A stretch of DNA of 64,000 nucleotides from positions 2,728,001 through 2,792,000 of the forward strand of contig NC_015948.1 in the NCBI RefSeq assembly GCF_000223905.1, read 5' to 3'. The first letter of the stretch is position 1, and every line of letters begins with the position of its first letter. The DNA comes from Haloarcula hispanica ATCC 33960. Its GTDB lineage: Archaea > Halobacteriota > Halobacteria > Halobacteriales > Haloarculaceae. This document shows, piece after piece, positions 27,798 through 36,067 of this stretch. The notes beneath the pieces were generated by a model, which did no database searches, was not told the DNA's origin, and worked only from the letters and a program-made list of their open reading frames with translations. Both the position numbers and the translations under genes were made by a program.

Positions 27798-29620
27798 ACT
27801 GCGTCCTCCAGTTCGATCCGCGGGGCGATTCCGAGCGCCTTCATCTCGTCGAGCAGGAGCTTGAACGCGTAGGACATCTCGACCTCGTGGATGTCCGTCT
27901 CCTCCTCGCAGTTCGGACAGTAGATGCGCCGTTGCTCGACGTTCTCGACGGCGGTCATCCCGCACTGCCCGCAGACGTTGATCCACTCGCGGTCGGACTC
28001 GTCGAGCAGACGCTCCTTGAGCGCCATCGCCGCGCCGTGCCCGATGAGCACGTCCCGCTCCATCTCACCCACGCGCAGGCCACCTTCGCGGGCGCGTCCC
28101 TCGGTGGGCTGGCGGGTGAGCACCTGCACCGGCCCGCGCGAGCGGGCGTGCAGCTTGTTCGAGACCATGTGGTACAGCTTCTGGTAGAAAATGTCGCCGA
28201 CGAAGATCTCCGCATCGATCTTCTCGCCGGTAACGCCGGAGTACATCGTCTCCTTGCCGCTGGAGTCGAAGCCGTGGTCTTCGAGCGAGCCGCGCAGTTC
28301 CTCCTCGTCCTCGCCGGTGAAGGCGGTGCCGTCGACGCGGCGGCCTTCGAGCGCGCCGACTTTGCCGCCGATCATCTCGAGGATGTGGCCGACGGTCATC
28401 CGCGACGGCAGTGCGTGCGGATTGATGATGAGGTCCGGGACGACACCCTCCTCGGTGAAGGGCATGTCCTCCTGCGGGGCGATGTGGCCGACGACACCCT
28501 TCTGGCCGTGCCGTGACGCGAACTTGTCCCCGAGTTCGGGGATGCGCTCGTCACGCACAGAGACCTTCGAAAGTTTCGAGCCGTCCTCGCCTTCCATCAG
28601 CGTGACCGTGTCCACGACACCGGATTCGCCCGAACGCATCGTCACGCTCGTCTCCCGGCGCTTCTGGGGCGAGAGACCGCCCATGTCGTCCGGCTCTTCG
28701 AGGAACCGGGGCGGGCTGGTCTTGCCGAGCAGGACGGCGTTCTCGCCGACCTTCGTTTCGGGGTTGACGAGGCCATCGTCGTCGAGGTGCGTGTACGCTT
28801 CCTCGCCGCGTGCGCCACGAACCTCGTCGTCAGGAATCTCGAAGCGGTCCTCCTGACCGCCGGGGTAGCGCCGTTCCTCGCCCTCGTAGGTACGGAAGAA
28901 GTGTGAACGGGCGAGCGCGCGGTCGACCGACCCCTGGTTCATCACGAGTGCGTCCTCGATGTTGAAGCCTTCATAACTCATGACGGCGACGACGAAGTTC
29001 TGTGCCGCCGGGCGGTCGTCGTAGCCGATCTGTTCGGTGGTCTGGGTCTTGACCATCGATAGCTGCGGGTAGTGCAGCAGGTGCTGGCGCGTGTCCGGGC
29101 GAATGCGGTAGTTCGCCGACGGCAGGCCCAGCGACTGTTTAATCATCCCCGACCCCATCGTAATCCGGGGCGAGGCGTTGTGTTCGGGGTACGGAATCAT
29201 CCCGGCACCGATACCGAACATCAGCTGCGGGTCGACTTCCAGGTGCGTGTGCTTCTCCGTGAGTTCGTCCTCGTCGACGCCGACGAGGATGTCCTCCTCC
29301 TCCTCGGCGTCGATGAACTCGACGAGGCCACGCTCGACGAGTTCCTCGAATTCGAGCTCGCCCTCTTTGACCTGCTCGACCTCCTCGTCGGTCATCAGCG
29401 GTTCGCCGTCTTCGACGACCAGCAGCGGGCGTCGGGCACGGCCAGCGTCGGCGTTGATGATGACTTCCCCGGTCCGGTTCTTGACCGAGACGTTGACCAT
29501 CTGGGAGACGTCCCCCCGTCGTCGCGCCTGTCGTACCTGTTCTGCGAGCTGTTCCGGGTCGGGATGTGTCCCAACCAGACTACCGTTTACGTATACTTTG
29601 GCTTCGCGTCCCTGACTCAT
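27794..29620 (-). CDS. rpoB1: DNA-directed RNA polymerase subunit B'
   Basis: A 608-aa C-terminal part of the second-largest subunit, split from B'' as in halophiles and methanogens. Conserved regions are [34 protein letters not shown] and [12 protein letters not shown]-terminal zinc ribbon reads [20 protein letters not shown] followed by NCE. It overlaps rpoA1 by four bases and follows rpoB2 by one base. Confidence 0.98.
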   Translation of the reverse strand: MSQGREAKVYVNGSLVGTHPDPEQLAEQVRQARRRGDVSQMVNVSVKNRTGEVIINADAGRARRPLLVVEDGEPLMTDEEVEQVKEGELEFEELVERGLVEFIDAEEEEDILVGVDEDELTEKHTHLEVDPQLMFGIGAGMIPYPEHNASPRITMGSGMIKQSLGLPSANYRIRPDTRQHLLHYPQLSMVKTQTTEQIGYDDRPAAQNFVVAVMSYEGFNIEDALVMNQGSVDRALARSHFFRTYEGEERRYPGGQEDRFEIPDDEVRGARGEEAYTHLDDDGLVNPETKVGENAVLLGKTSPPRFLEEPDDMGGLSPQKRRETSVTMRSGESGVVDTVTLMEGEDGSKLSKVSVRDERIPELGDKFASRHGQKGVVGHIAPQEDMPFTEEGVVPDLIINPHALPSRMTVGHILEMIGGKVGALEGRRVDGTAFTGEDEEELRGSLEDHGFDSSGKETMYSGVTGEKIDAEIFVGDIFYQKLYHMVSNKLHARSRGPVQVLTRQPTEGRAREGGLRVGEMERDVLIGHGAAMALKERLLDESDREWINVCGQCGMTAVENVEQRRIYCPNCEEETDIHEVEMSYAFKLLLDEMKALGIAPRIELEDAV

Positions 29621-29621
29621 A

Positions 29622-31187
29622 TTAATCGTCCGCGGGCTGCTGTTCGATCGACTCGATACCGGGGATGCCCTGGACCCCCATCTCTGCGAGTTCCTGTTTG
29701 AGACCCTGCGGGTCCGACACGTCCTGTGACAGCTCCATCGCCTGGGCGAAGTTCTTCACCAGCCCACAGTTCGGTCCTTCCGGCGTCTCGGAGGGACAGA
29801 TGCGACCCCACTGGGTCGCGTGCAGGTCCCGTGCCTCGAAGTGGGGCTGAGAGCGACTGAGCGGCGAGCGCAGTCGCCGGAGGTGTGACAGCACCCCCAT
29901 GAAGTCGGTCCGGTCGACCAGCTGGCTCACGCCGGAGCGGCCGCCGACCCAGTTCCCCGTCGCGATCGGGTGCTCCAGCCGCTCGGTTAGCACGTCCGAG
30001 CGAACGACTGTCGAAACGGAGAGCTGTCGGTTCCGCATGTTGGCCCGTTCGAGCTGGTACTTCACGTCCCGGGCGAGCTTGTTCAGCGCCGTCCGGAACA
30101 GGTCGGTCATCAGGTCGCCGCTGACCTTCAGCCGCTTGTTGGCGTAGTGGTCCTTGTCGTCGGATTCGCGACGGCCCAGTGCCAGTTCGAAACACGCCTC
30201 GGCCATCCGGCAGAGGTAGAAGGCCTTGTTGATACGGACTTCCTCTTCCTCGACGCCTTCCTCGTGCAGGTGCGGGAGGAGATAGCGGTCGATGACGTAG
30301 TTGGCCCGCTTGAGCTGGTAGTTCTTGCCCTGCCCGGAGGCGACACGCTTGCCCAGCGTCTCGATGGCTTCCTCGGTCGTCTGGACCTCGGCCTCCTCCA
30401 GGTTCTCCAGCATGAACTTCACGATTTCCGGGTCCTCACTGACGCGGTGGACGATCTCCTCGTCCGACTCCAGCCCCAGCGCGCGGACCAGCGTGACGAA
30501 GTCGATACTGCCCGAAACGGACGGGAACGAGACTTCCAGCAGCCCGTCCCGGGTCCGTTCACACAGCACCAGCGCGCGGTAGCCACGGCGCTGGGAGAAC
30601 GTCTTGGCGACCTGCACCTCGTCGCCGTACTTGGTGTCGTACTCGGCCAGAATCTTGTTCGGGGCGAGGTCCTCACTGGTCATCAGCACCCGCTCGGAGC
30701 CGTTGACACAGAAGTAGCCACCGGGGTCTGCAGGGTCCTCGCCGATGTCGATGAGTTCCTCGTCGGTGAAGCCCGCGATGTTACACTTGTTCGACCCGAC
30801 CATGATGGGCATTCGCCCGATCTTGGTCTCCGTCCGGTCGACGACTTCCTCCGGCTCCTCCTCACCGCCGCGGACGATGGCCATCTCCATGAACACCGGC
30901 GCGGAGTAGGTGATGTTGCGGAGGCGGGCTTCCTGCGGGTACAGCAGTTCCTCGCTGCCGTCGGCCTCGCGAACCCGTGGAGTGACGACGCGGACGTCGC
31001 CCAGTTCGACCCACACCGGTTCCTGCCCTTCCTTGTCACCGATGTCGGTCTCGATGGTCTCTTTCTCGTCGACGACCTGCTGCATCCCCCGGTCGAGGAA
31101 GGCGTTAAACGAGCGGAAGTGGTGTTCGGCGAGCCGTTCCTTGGCGAAATATTCACGCGATATAGCGCGGCGATCTTGTGTGTCCAT
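29622..31187 (-). CDS. rpoB2: DNA-directed RNA polymerase subunit B''
   Basis: A 521-aa N-terminal part of the second-largest subunit: protrusion, lobe and the start of the fork (near the end [20 protein letters not shown], a highly conserved block). Length is normal for the split form. The start overlaps the last base of rpoH's stop codon, so the operon is tightly coupled. Confidence 0.98.
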   Translation of the reverse strand: MDTQDRRAISREYFAKERLAEHHFRSFNAFLDRGMQQVVDEKETIETDIGDKEGQEPVWVELGDVRVVTPRVREADGSEELLYPQEARLRNITYSAPVFMEMAIVRGGEEEPEEVVDRTETKIGRMPIMVGSNKCNIAGFTDEELIDIGEDPADPGGYFCVNGSERVLMTSEDLAPNKILAEYDTKYGDEVQVAKTFSQRRGYRALVLCERTRDGLLEVSFPSVSGSIDFVTLVRALGLESDEEIVHRVSEDPEIVKFMLENLEEAEVQTTEEAIETLGKRVASGQGKNYQLKRANYVIDRYLLPHLHEEGVEEEEVRINKAFYLCRMAEACFELALGRRESDDKDHYANKRLKVSGDLMTDLFRTALNKLARDVKYQLERANMRNRQLSVSTVVRSDVLTERLEHPIATGNWVGGRSGVSQLVDRTDFMGVLSHLRRLRSPLSRSQPHFEARDLHATQWGRICPSETPEGPNCGLVKNFAQAMELSQDVSDPQGLKQELAEMGVQGIPGIESIEQQPADD

Positions 31188-31414
31188 TATTCTACCACCA
31201 GTCGATACACGACGGCTTCGTCCGTCGTTCGAGAGTCGCGGACGATCCGAACCACGTCACCGACTTCGGCATCATCGGGCAGCGCCTTGTCGGTGCGCTT
31301 GATCTTCGGAAGGTCCGTCTTCTTGATTTCATACTCCGTGAGTACTGCTTCGAGGTCGTCCTCGTCGACGACACTGTGGTCTGGGACGAGGTCGTGTTGA
31401 CTTACATCTACCAT
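31187..31414 (-). CDS. rpoH: DNA-directed RNA polymerase subunit H (Rpo5)
   Basis: A 75-aa small subunit, first gene of the RNA polymerase operon. The start at [16 protein letters not shown] (31414) fits the family; conserved C-terminal text is [20 protein letters not shown] followed by VRIVRDS. It is equivalent to the C-terminal domain of eukaryotic Rpb5. It is preceded by a TATA box about 80 bases upstream. Confidence 0.97.
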   Translation of the reverse strand: MVDVSQHDLVPDHSVVDEDDLEAVLTEYEIKKTDLPKIKRTDKALPDDAEVGDVVRIVRDSRTTDEAVVYRLVVE

Positions 31415-31491
31415 GTGTGTGCGTGTGCGTTTGGCCTGCTGCTGGAGAAGGTGGCTGTCACGAGATACTACAGGGCCGTACTGTCGGGGTG

Positions 31492-31499
31492 CATATAAC
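31492..31499 (-). promoter_or_regulatory. TATA box of the RNA polymerase operon
   Basis: The minus strand reads GTTATATG, the strongest TATA element upstream of rpoH. Start of transcription is expected near 31470, giving a leader of about 55 bases. The leader contains an unusual alternating CAC/ACG run just before the ATG. Confidence 0.6.
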
Positions 31500-31650
31500 A
31501 CTTACCAAGTCGCTCTGCCGTGGCTATCGGACCCGTCCACCCTCGCGGACTGCGGGCGTGGTTGCTCCTACCAATCACATGAAGCAGACCGGACATAGAA
31601 CTTTGGGTCCCGTCATGTGCACTCATCACGGGGCGGATTTCTTTGGAAAG

Positions 31651-31659
31651 TCTTAATAC
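31651..31659 (+). promoter_or_regulatory. TATA box of the tRNA-Asp pair
   Basis: TCTTAATAC lies about 35 bases before the first tRNA-Asp. The expected transcription start is about ten bases upstream of the mature tRNA. Confidence 0.55.
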
Positions 31660-31690
31660 CGACACCAAGGTACGAAGAAATGCAACGAAG

Positions 31691-31763
31691 GCCCGGATGG
31701 TGTAGTGGCCCATCATACGACCCTGTCACGGTCGTGACGCGGGTTCAAATCCCGCTCCGGGCG
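31691..31763 (+). tRNA. tRNA-Asp (anticodon GTC), copy 1
   Basis: Complete 73-base tRNA. Acceptor stem GCCCGGA/TCCGGGC, anticodon arm CGACC-CTGTCAC-GGTCG with GTC, and T arm with GGTTCAAATCC. The discriminator is G, as expected for aspartate. No intron and no encoded CCA. Confidence 0.96.
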
Positions 31764-31814
31764 TTCCTATTGCGACCCAACTGACGAGCACCGTGCAGTG
31801 TGTGCTCGTAGGCT

Positions 31815-31887
31815 GCCCGGATGGTGTAGTGGCCCATCATACGACCCTGTCACGGTCGTGACGCGGGTTCAAATCCCGCTCCGGGCG
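31815..31887 (+). tRNA. tRNA-Asp (anticodon GTC), copy 2
   Basis: Base-for-base identical to copy 1, 51 bases downstream. The spacer is not duplicated and holds no TATA element, so the two tRNAs are probably processed from one transcript. Confidence 0.96.
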
Positions 31888-31906
31888 TTTCTCTGAATTT
31901 GACTCG

Positions 31907-31942
31907 GTGAGCGACGCGTTTCATCGCGTCGTGATCGCTCAC
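31907..31942 (+). terminator. Hairpin downstream of the tRNA-Asp pair
   Basis: Two nested stems, GTGAGC/GCTCAC outside and GACGCG/CGCGTC inside with a TTTCAT loop and a one-sided bulge. It lies 20 bases past the second tRNA and is the likely end or processing signal of the transcript. Confidence 0.4.
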
Positions 31943-32150
31943 TCCGTTCCGGGCCCCCGTTTCAGTGGCTGTCCAGCAAGCAGTAAACACCGCTTACTGG
32001 TCGATAAAACGGCATATACTGATATTACACGCCCGGCACAATAGCAGACGTCCGGGGAAGTGCCCCCTTGGCCTGTCATAGTGTCCGTCCACCGGGGTCG
32101 GACGTGCTATCACTTCACGCGGGATGGCATATGTTTTGTGTTGGTTGTAA

Positions 32151-32228
32151 TACTGTCGGCTGTAACTATTTCAAGATATTCGCCACCTCAGGGTGGCGAA
32201 ATTCTTCACAGACGTACAGCCGACAGTA
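32151..32228. mobile_element. 78-bp palindromic element, IS200/IS605- or MITE-like
   Basis: Perfect 14-bp terminal inverted repeats (TACTGTCGGCTGTA at 32151-32164 and its complement at 32215-32228) enclose a central 9-bp stem with four-base loop (TTCGCCACC-tcag-GGTGGCGAA, 32179-32200). The whole element could fold into one long hairpin. Subterminal hairpins are a feature of IS200/IS605 ends and of related non-autonomous elements known in haloarchaea. There is no coding capacity, so it would be a remnant or a MITE. Alternatively it is a transcription terminator. Confidence 0.5.
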
Positions 32229-32282
32229 TAAGCCGTGCGGATTAGCGGCTGCCAGTAAGCCGTGCGGATTAGCGGCTGCCAG
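32229..32282. repeat. Perfect 27-bp tandem duplication
   Basis: The unit TAAGCCGTGCGGATTAGCGG plus CTGCCAG occurs twice head to tail with no mismatch (32229-32255 and 32256-32282). The first copy begins at the exact outer edge of the palindromic element, which suggests a slippage or insertion-associated duplication. Confidence 0.85.
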
Positions 32283-32319
32283 CGACAAACTGTTTACGAG
32301 GCCCCGCAAAAGAGGGGCC

Positions 32320-32973
32320 ATGGAGGACGTGGATGGCGAGGAAATGCCCGGCGCGATCGTCGAGGCGTTCCTCGAACGCGAGGAGGGCGTCCGGGCGCTG
32401 CTTGAGGAACTGGAGAAGCTCACTATCGAGGGCCGTCACGAGGAGGTCCGCGACCGCGTTCGCAATCTGGCCGACAGCGACGAGTCAGTGTTTTACACCG
32501 TAGCGTTTAGCCTCACCAACTCCCGGCAGTTCTTTGGCGACGTGGAGGCACAACTGGACGTGACCGCCGCGGACCGGCTTCGGGACCTCGCCGACACGTT
32601 TCCCGCGCTGGCCGAGCCGTTCAACATCGTCCGAACGGAGCGGGCGGACGACCGCCTCAATCCGGTGACGGACACGAGCTACGCCGTGAGCTACCACCGC
32701 GGGGTCGAGTCGCCGATGGTGACATACAGCCCGCTGTCGGGCGAACAGGAGCTGTACGAGTCCCGCGGAACGCCAAGCGAGGTGTTGCGGGTGGCGTCTG
32801 ACCTCACGAGCGCGACGACCGACGCGCTGGACGTGGCGATGGATAACGACTACTCGGTCAACACGGAGGAGCTGAGCGCGCTCATCGACCGCCGTGAAGA
32901 ACTGGAGACGGAGCTGAGCAAGCTCCGGGACCAGCTCGACGAGCTTCGCCGGACGCCGGTCTCGGACGAGTAG
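32320..32973 (+). CDS. Acidic coiled-coil protein of unknown function, 217 aa
   Basis: The start at 32320 (MEDVDGEEMPGAIVEAFLER) is preferred because the frame upstream passes through the repeat region. The protein is soluble and acidic. Residues about 15-60 are helical (EGVRALLEELEKLTIEGRHE), the middle contains VTDTSYAVSYHRGVESPMVT, and residues about 180-210 form a short coiled coil (REELETELSKLRDQLDEL). I do not recognise the family. It is followed on the same strand by a small HTH regulator about 110 bases away. Confidence 0.75.
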   Translation: MEDVDGEEMPGAIVEAFLEREEGVRALLEELEKLTIEGRHEEVRDRVRNLADSDESVFYTVAFSLTNSRQFFGDVEAQLDVTAADRLRDLADTFPALAEPFNIVRTERADDRLNPVTDTSYAVSYHRGVESPMVTYSPLSGEQELYESRGTPSEVLRVASDLTSATTDALDVAMDNDYSVNTEELSALIDRREELETELSKLRDQLDELRRTPVSDE

Positions 32974-33084
32974 CGACTGATGGTTCACATAGGCAGAGAG
33001 CGGTACAGAAGGACAACCCGCGTCGCAGTGCCGCAACTGAGGCGTTTATGTGTCGTGGCCGTAAAAGCACAGATACGATTTGCT

Positions 33085-33387
33085 ATGGGAATGGACCGAC
33101 TGGAAGATCAGGTCGAGAAGGAGGGGCGGGACCTGTCGATCCTCGAAGCCGTCATCGAGAACGGGCCGATCGGTATCGTTCGGCTCGCCGAGGAGACAGG
33201 GGTCCCGAAACACAAGGTGCGGTACTCGCTGCGGATGCTGGAAGACGACGAACTCATCGAGCCGACGCCGCAGGGAGCGATTCCGGTGGACAACATCGAC
33301 GAGCGGGTCGCAACAATCAATGGCGGCATTGATCGACTGGTCGAGCAGTTGGACGGACTGCGGGACGTGTTTTCGTCCACAGAGTAG
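33085..33387 (+). CDS. Small winged-helix transcriptional regulator, 100 aa
   Basis: The ATG at 33085 gives MGMDRLEDQVEKEGRDLSIL. Residues about 17-70 form a winged helix: LEAVIENGPIGIVRLAEETG, then VPKHKVRYSLRMLEDDELIE, then a beta-wing TPQGAIPVD. The remaining 30 residues are a helical tail, possibly for dimerisation. It looks like a stand-alone archaeal DNA-binding regulator. Targets are unknown. A weak TATA-like element is present about 40 bases upstream (GTTTATG). Confidence 0.75.
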   Translation: MGMDRLEDQVEKEGRDLSILEAVIENGPIGIVRLAEETGVPKHKVRYSLRMLEDDELIEPTPQGAIPVDNIDERVATINGGIDRLVEQLDGLRDVFSSTE

Positions 33388-33461
33388 CGCCGCCACAGCG
33401 ATCGGTCGGCACCCGTTTCCGTGGCAGAAACCCTTTTTGAACGCCGACGCGATGGATTTGT

Positions 33462-33950
33462 ATGGATGTCGCTCTCATCAGCGATTCGCACATTCCCTCC
33501 CGGGAACACGAAATCCCGCCGTCGTTCCGGGAGCGCATCGAAGTCGCGGACCACGTCATCCACGCCGGTGACTTCGACAGCAAGGGGGCGCTCGCTGACA
33601 TCCGCCACATGGCGACGGGGCTGACCGCCGTCTCGGGCAACATCGACCCACAGATCGGATTGCCGGAGCGGGCGACAGTCGAACTCGGCGGCGTCACGTT
33701 CGTCGTGACACACGGCACCGGGTCGCCGCGGGGCTGGGCGGACCGTGTCGCCGCTGCGGTCCGCGACGAGGCCGACAGCAGTGCCGTCGGCGTCGCCGGC
33801 CACACCCACGAACTGACGGACACTGTCTACGAGGGTGTGCGGCTCCTGAACCCTGGCAGCGTCACGGGCGCATCGCCGGCCAGCCGACCGACGATGCTGA
33901 CGGCGACGGTCGAGGACGGCACGCTCGACGTGCACCAATACGAGCTGTAA
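33462..33950 (+). CDS. YfcE/MJ0936-type metallophosphoesterase
   Basis: A 162-aa calcineurin-like phosphoesterase. The five metal-binding motifs are in order: DSH (residue 8), GDFD, GNID, THG and GHTHE. The small size and arrangement match the YfcE/MJ0936 group of phosphodiesterases active on model substrates. The physiological substrate is unknown. Start ATG at 33462. Confidence 0.9.
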   Translation: MDVALISDSHIPSREHEIPPSFRERIEVADHVIHAGDFDSKGALADIRHMATGLTAVSGNIDPQIGLPERATVELGGVTFVVTHGTGSPRGWADRVAAAVRDEADSSAVGVAGHTHELTDTVYEGVRLLNPGSVTGASPASRPTMLTATVEDGTLDVHQYEL

Positions 33951-34056
33951 GGCCTCGGCTGTCGCGGTTCGCTCCCGCGTACCGGCAGCTGTTGCCACTG
34001 TTGGCCGGCTTTGCAGCGAACGCGGGTCTTTTTCCCGCAGGGACCGCAGGAACGGT

Positions 34057-34830
34057 ATGGAAGTCTTCGCGGTCGAAGGGTTGCCCGAGGTCCGCCCCGG
34101 GGACGACGTGGCGGGGCTGCTCGTCGAGCAGGCCGACCTCCGGGACGACGACGTGATCTGTGTCGCCAGCACTATCGTTTCCAAGGCCAACGGACGCGGC
34201 CGGTCGCTATCGTCGTACGAGCCGAGCGCGCGTGCCGAGCGCATCGCGGCGACCATCGAGGACATCGCCGGTGAGGAGAAAGACCCGCGAATGGCACAGG
34301 CGATTCTCGATGAGTGTACTGAGGTGCTGGTCGAAGCCCCCTTCATCCTCGGCGTGACGGAGTTCGGGCATATCACCGTCAACGCGGGCATCGACCGCTC
34401 GAACGTGCCCGGCGCGGACCTCCTCTTGCTCCCCGAGAATCCGACGGCCGAGGCCGAAGCCATCCGTGCTGGCATCCGCGAACAAGCGGGCGTCGAACCC
34501 AGCGTTATCGTCACCGACACGTCGGGGCGGCCGTTCCGACTCGGCCAGCGCGGCGTCGCACTGGGCTGGGCCGGGCTCCCTGCCTCTCGGGACTGGCGGG
34601 GCGAACACGACCGCGACGGCCGCGAACTCGAAGCCACCGTCCAGGCCGTTGTCGACGAACTCGCCGCCGCGGCCAACCTCGTCACCGGCGAAGGCGACGG
34701 CGGAACGCCCGTCGCAGTCGTCCGCGATTTCGACTTCGGCGACCACGCGGGCAGCGAGCAACTGTTCCGCGACCCGGAGAAGGACGTAGTCAGACAAGCA
34801 CTCAGAGACTGGTCTCATGTACGCGATTGA
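34057..34830 (+). CDS. cofE: Coenzyme F420-0:L-glutamate ligase
   Basis: A 257-aa enzyme that adds L-glutamates to F420-0 with GTP, the tail step of coenzyme F420 synthesis. Conserved blocks are VICVASTIVSKANGRG, ILGVTEFGHITVNAGIDRSN, VIVTDTSGRPFRLGQRGVA and NLVTGEGD. The single-domain form is archaeal; bacteria fuse it to an FMN domain. Its last 14 bases overlap the downstream F420-dependent reductase gene, linking cofactor synthesis to a cofactor user. Confidence 0.93.
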   Translation: MEVFAVEGLPEVRPGDDVAGLLVEQADLRDDDVICVASTIVSKANGRGRSLSSYEPSARAERIAATIEDIAGEEKDPRMAQAILDECTEVLVEAPFILGVTEFGHITVNAGIDRSNVPGADLLLLPENPTAEAEAIRAGIREQAGVEPSVIVTDTSGRPFRLGQRGVALGWAGLPASRDWRGEHDRDGRELEATVQAVVDELAAAANLVTGEGDGGTPVAVVRDFDFGDHAGSEQLFRDPEKDVVRQALRDWSHVRD

Positions 34831-35794
34831 ACTCACCCCGGAACATCCGGTCGCACAGCTCGCCTCGTTTGCCGAACAGGCCGAATCGAACGCGCTCGAC
34901 GCCGTGTACGTCAGCCATCACTACAACAACCGCGACCAGTTCATGTCGCTGACCGCGATGGCCGAACGGACCGAAGAGATACTGCTCGGTCCCGGCATCG
35001 CCAACCCCTACGAGACGCATCCAGTGACGCTGGCCTCGCGGGTGGCGACGCTGGAGGAACTGAGCGATGGCCGGGCCGTCTTCGGTATCGGGCCGGGAGA
35101 CAAATCGACGCTCAGCAACCTCGGCTTCGACCACAACGACGCCCTGCGTCGCGTGCTTGAGACGTTCACGACGGCCCGGAAGCTCTGGGACGGCGAGCGG
35201 GTCGACCACGACGGGACGTTCGAGGCCGTCGACGCCGGGCTGAACTACGAGGTCGGCGATATTCCGGTGTACGTCGGTGCACAGGGGCCACACATGACCC
35301 GGATGGCGGCGAAACACGCCGACGGCGCGCTGTACAACGGCGCGCACCCGAAAGACCTCGCGTGGGCACGCGAGCAAGTAGAAGAGATGGCCGACGAACG
35401 GCCCGAGGAGTACGGCGAGTTCGACCTCGCGGCCTACGCCAGCGTCTCGGTCGCCGAGGACGAGGCCGAGGCGCGGGAAGCCGCCCGGCCACCGGTCGCG
35501 TTCGTCGCCGCGGGGTCGCCGCCGCCGGTGCTCGACCGCCACGGCATCGACCACGACGCCGCCGCCGACATCGGGGCGGCGATTTCGGCCGGCGAGTTCC
35601 CGGCCGCGTTCGAGGGTGTGACGGAGGCGATGCTGGACGCGTTCTGTATCGCCGGAACGCCGGAGACGGTGGCCGAGCGCACGGCAGAATTAGAAGAATA
35701 TGCCGACAGTATCGTGTTCGCGTCGCCGCTCGGGCCGGACGTCGAGACGGCTATCGATTTGCTTGGGGCGGTCCTCGACCGCCGGAGCCACTGA
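34817..35794 (+). CDS. mer: F420-dependent methylene-tetrahydromethanopterin reductase-like enzyme
   Basis: A 325-aa luciferase-like TIM-barrel oxidoreductase, closest in feel to Mer (5,10-methylenetetrahydromethanopterin reductase). Family regions include YVSHHYNNRDQFMSLTAMA, LLGPGIANPYETHPVTLASR, FGIGPGDKSTL and VGAQGPHMTRMAAKHADG. Haloarchaea lack methanogenesis and are thought to use it on folate or a pterin carrier as a methylene-to-methyl reductase (inference). It overlaps cofE by 14 bases in another frame and is translated with it. The 3' end overlaps a small convergent gene. Confidence 0.88.
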   Translation: MYAIELTPEHPVAQLASFAEQAESNALDAVYVSHHYNNRDQFMSLTAMAERTEEILLGPGIANPYETHPVTLASRVATLEELSDGRAVFGIGPGDKSTLSNLGFDHNDALRRVLETFTTARKLWDGERVDHDGTFEAVDAGLNYEVGDIPVYVGAQGPHMTRMAAKHADGALYNGAHPKDLAWAREQVEEMADERPEEYGEFDLAAYASVSVAEDEAEAREAARPPVAFVAAGSPPPVLDRHGIDHDAAADIGAAISAGEFPAAFEGVTEAMLDAFCIAGTPETVAERTAELEEYADSIVFASPLGPDVETAIDLLGAVLDRRSH

Positions 35795-35969
35795 ACAGCG
35801 ACAGCACGGCCCCCAGCGACAGGTACCCGAAGAAGACGACCGAGACGGTCGTGATGACGGCACCGACGGCGAGCATGAGTGCCGCCAGCGGGTCGTTCAG
35901 TGCCACGTCGATGAACCAGCCGGGCATGTCGATGATGCTCTGGAGCAGTTCCGACAGCAGTCCTTGCAT
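35751..35969 (-). CDS. Small membrane protein, 72 aa
   Basis: A 72-residue protein with one clear membrane segment, perhaps two (about residues 26-58, ALMLAVGAVITTVSVVFFGY, then LSLGAVLSLFSG), and an amphipathic N-terminal helix. The last 44 bases overlap the 3' end of the mer-like gene in convergent orientation. The hydrophobic pattern and a reasonable start support it, but no family is recognised. Confidence 0.55.
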   Translation of the reverse strand: MQGLLSELLQSIIDMPGWFIDVALNDPLAALMLAVGAVITTVSVVFFGYLSLGAVLSLFSGSGGRGPPQANR

Positions 35970-36067
35970 TACCTGAACGTTAGCGTGGCCCTACTTTGTG
36001 TTTGCGTTCCCGGCCACAACGTGGTTGCTCGTGGGTCGCTGTCGTCCGGGGCCACGGGCGAACGACC

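Larger units (their letters stand above)
31943..32319. other. Gene-free stretch with mobile-element-like structure
   Basis: Between the tRNA-Asp terminator and the next gene there is no supported gene. It contains the palindromic element at 32151-32228 and the 27-bp tandem repeat at 32229-32282, described separately. The first 200 bases show no other clear signal. Confidence 0.5.

Noticed and set aside
32229-32282. CRISPR-like repeat
   Set aside because: Only two units, adjacent without spacers. It is a plain tandem duplication. No CRISPR array or cas gene was seen anywhere in the window.
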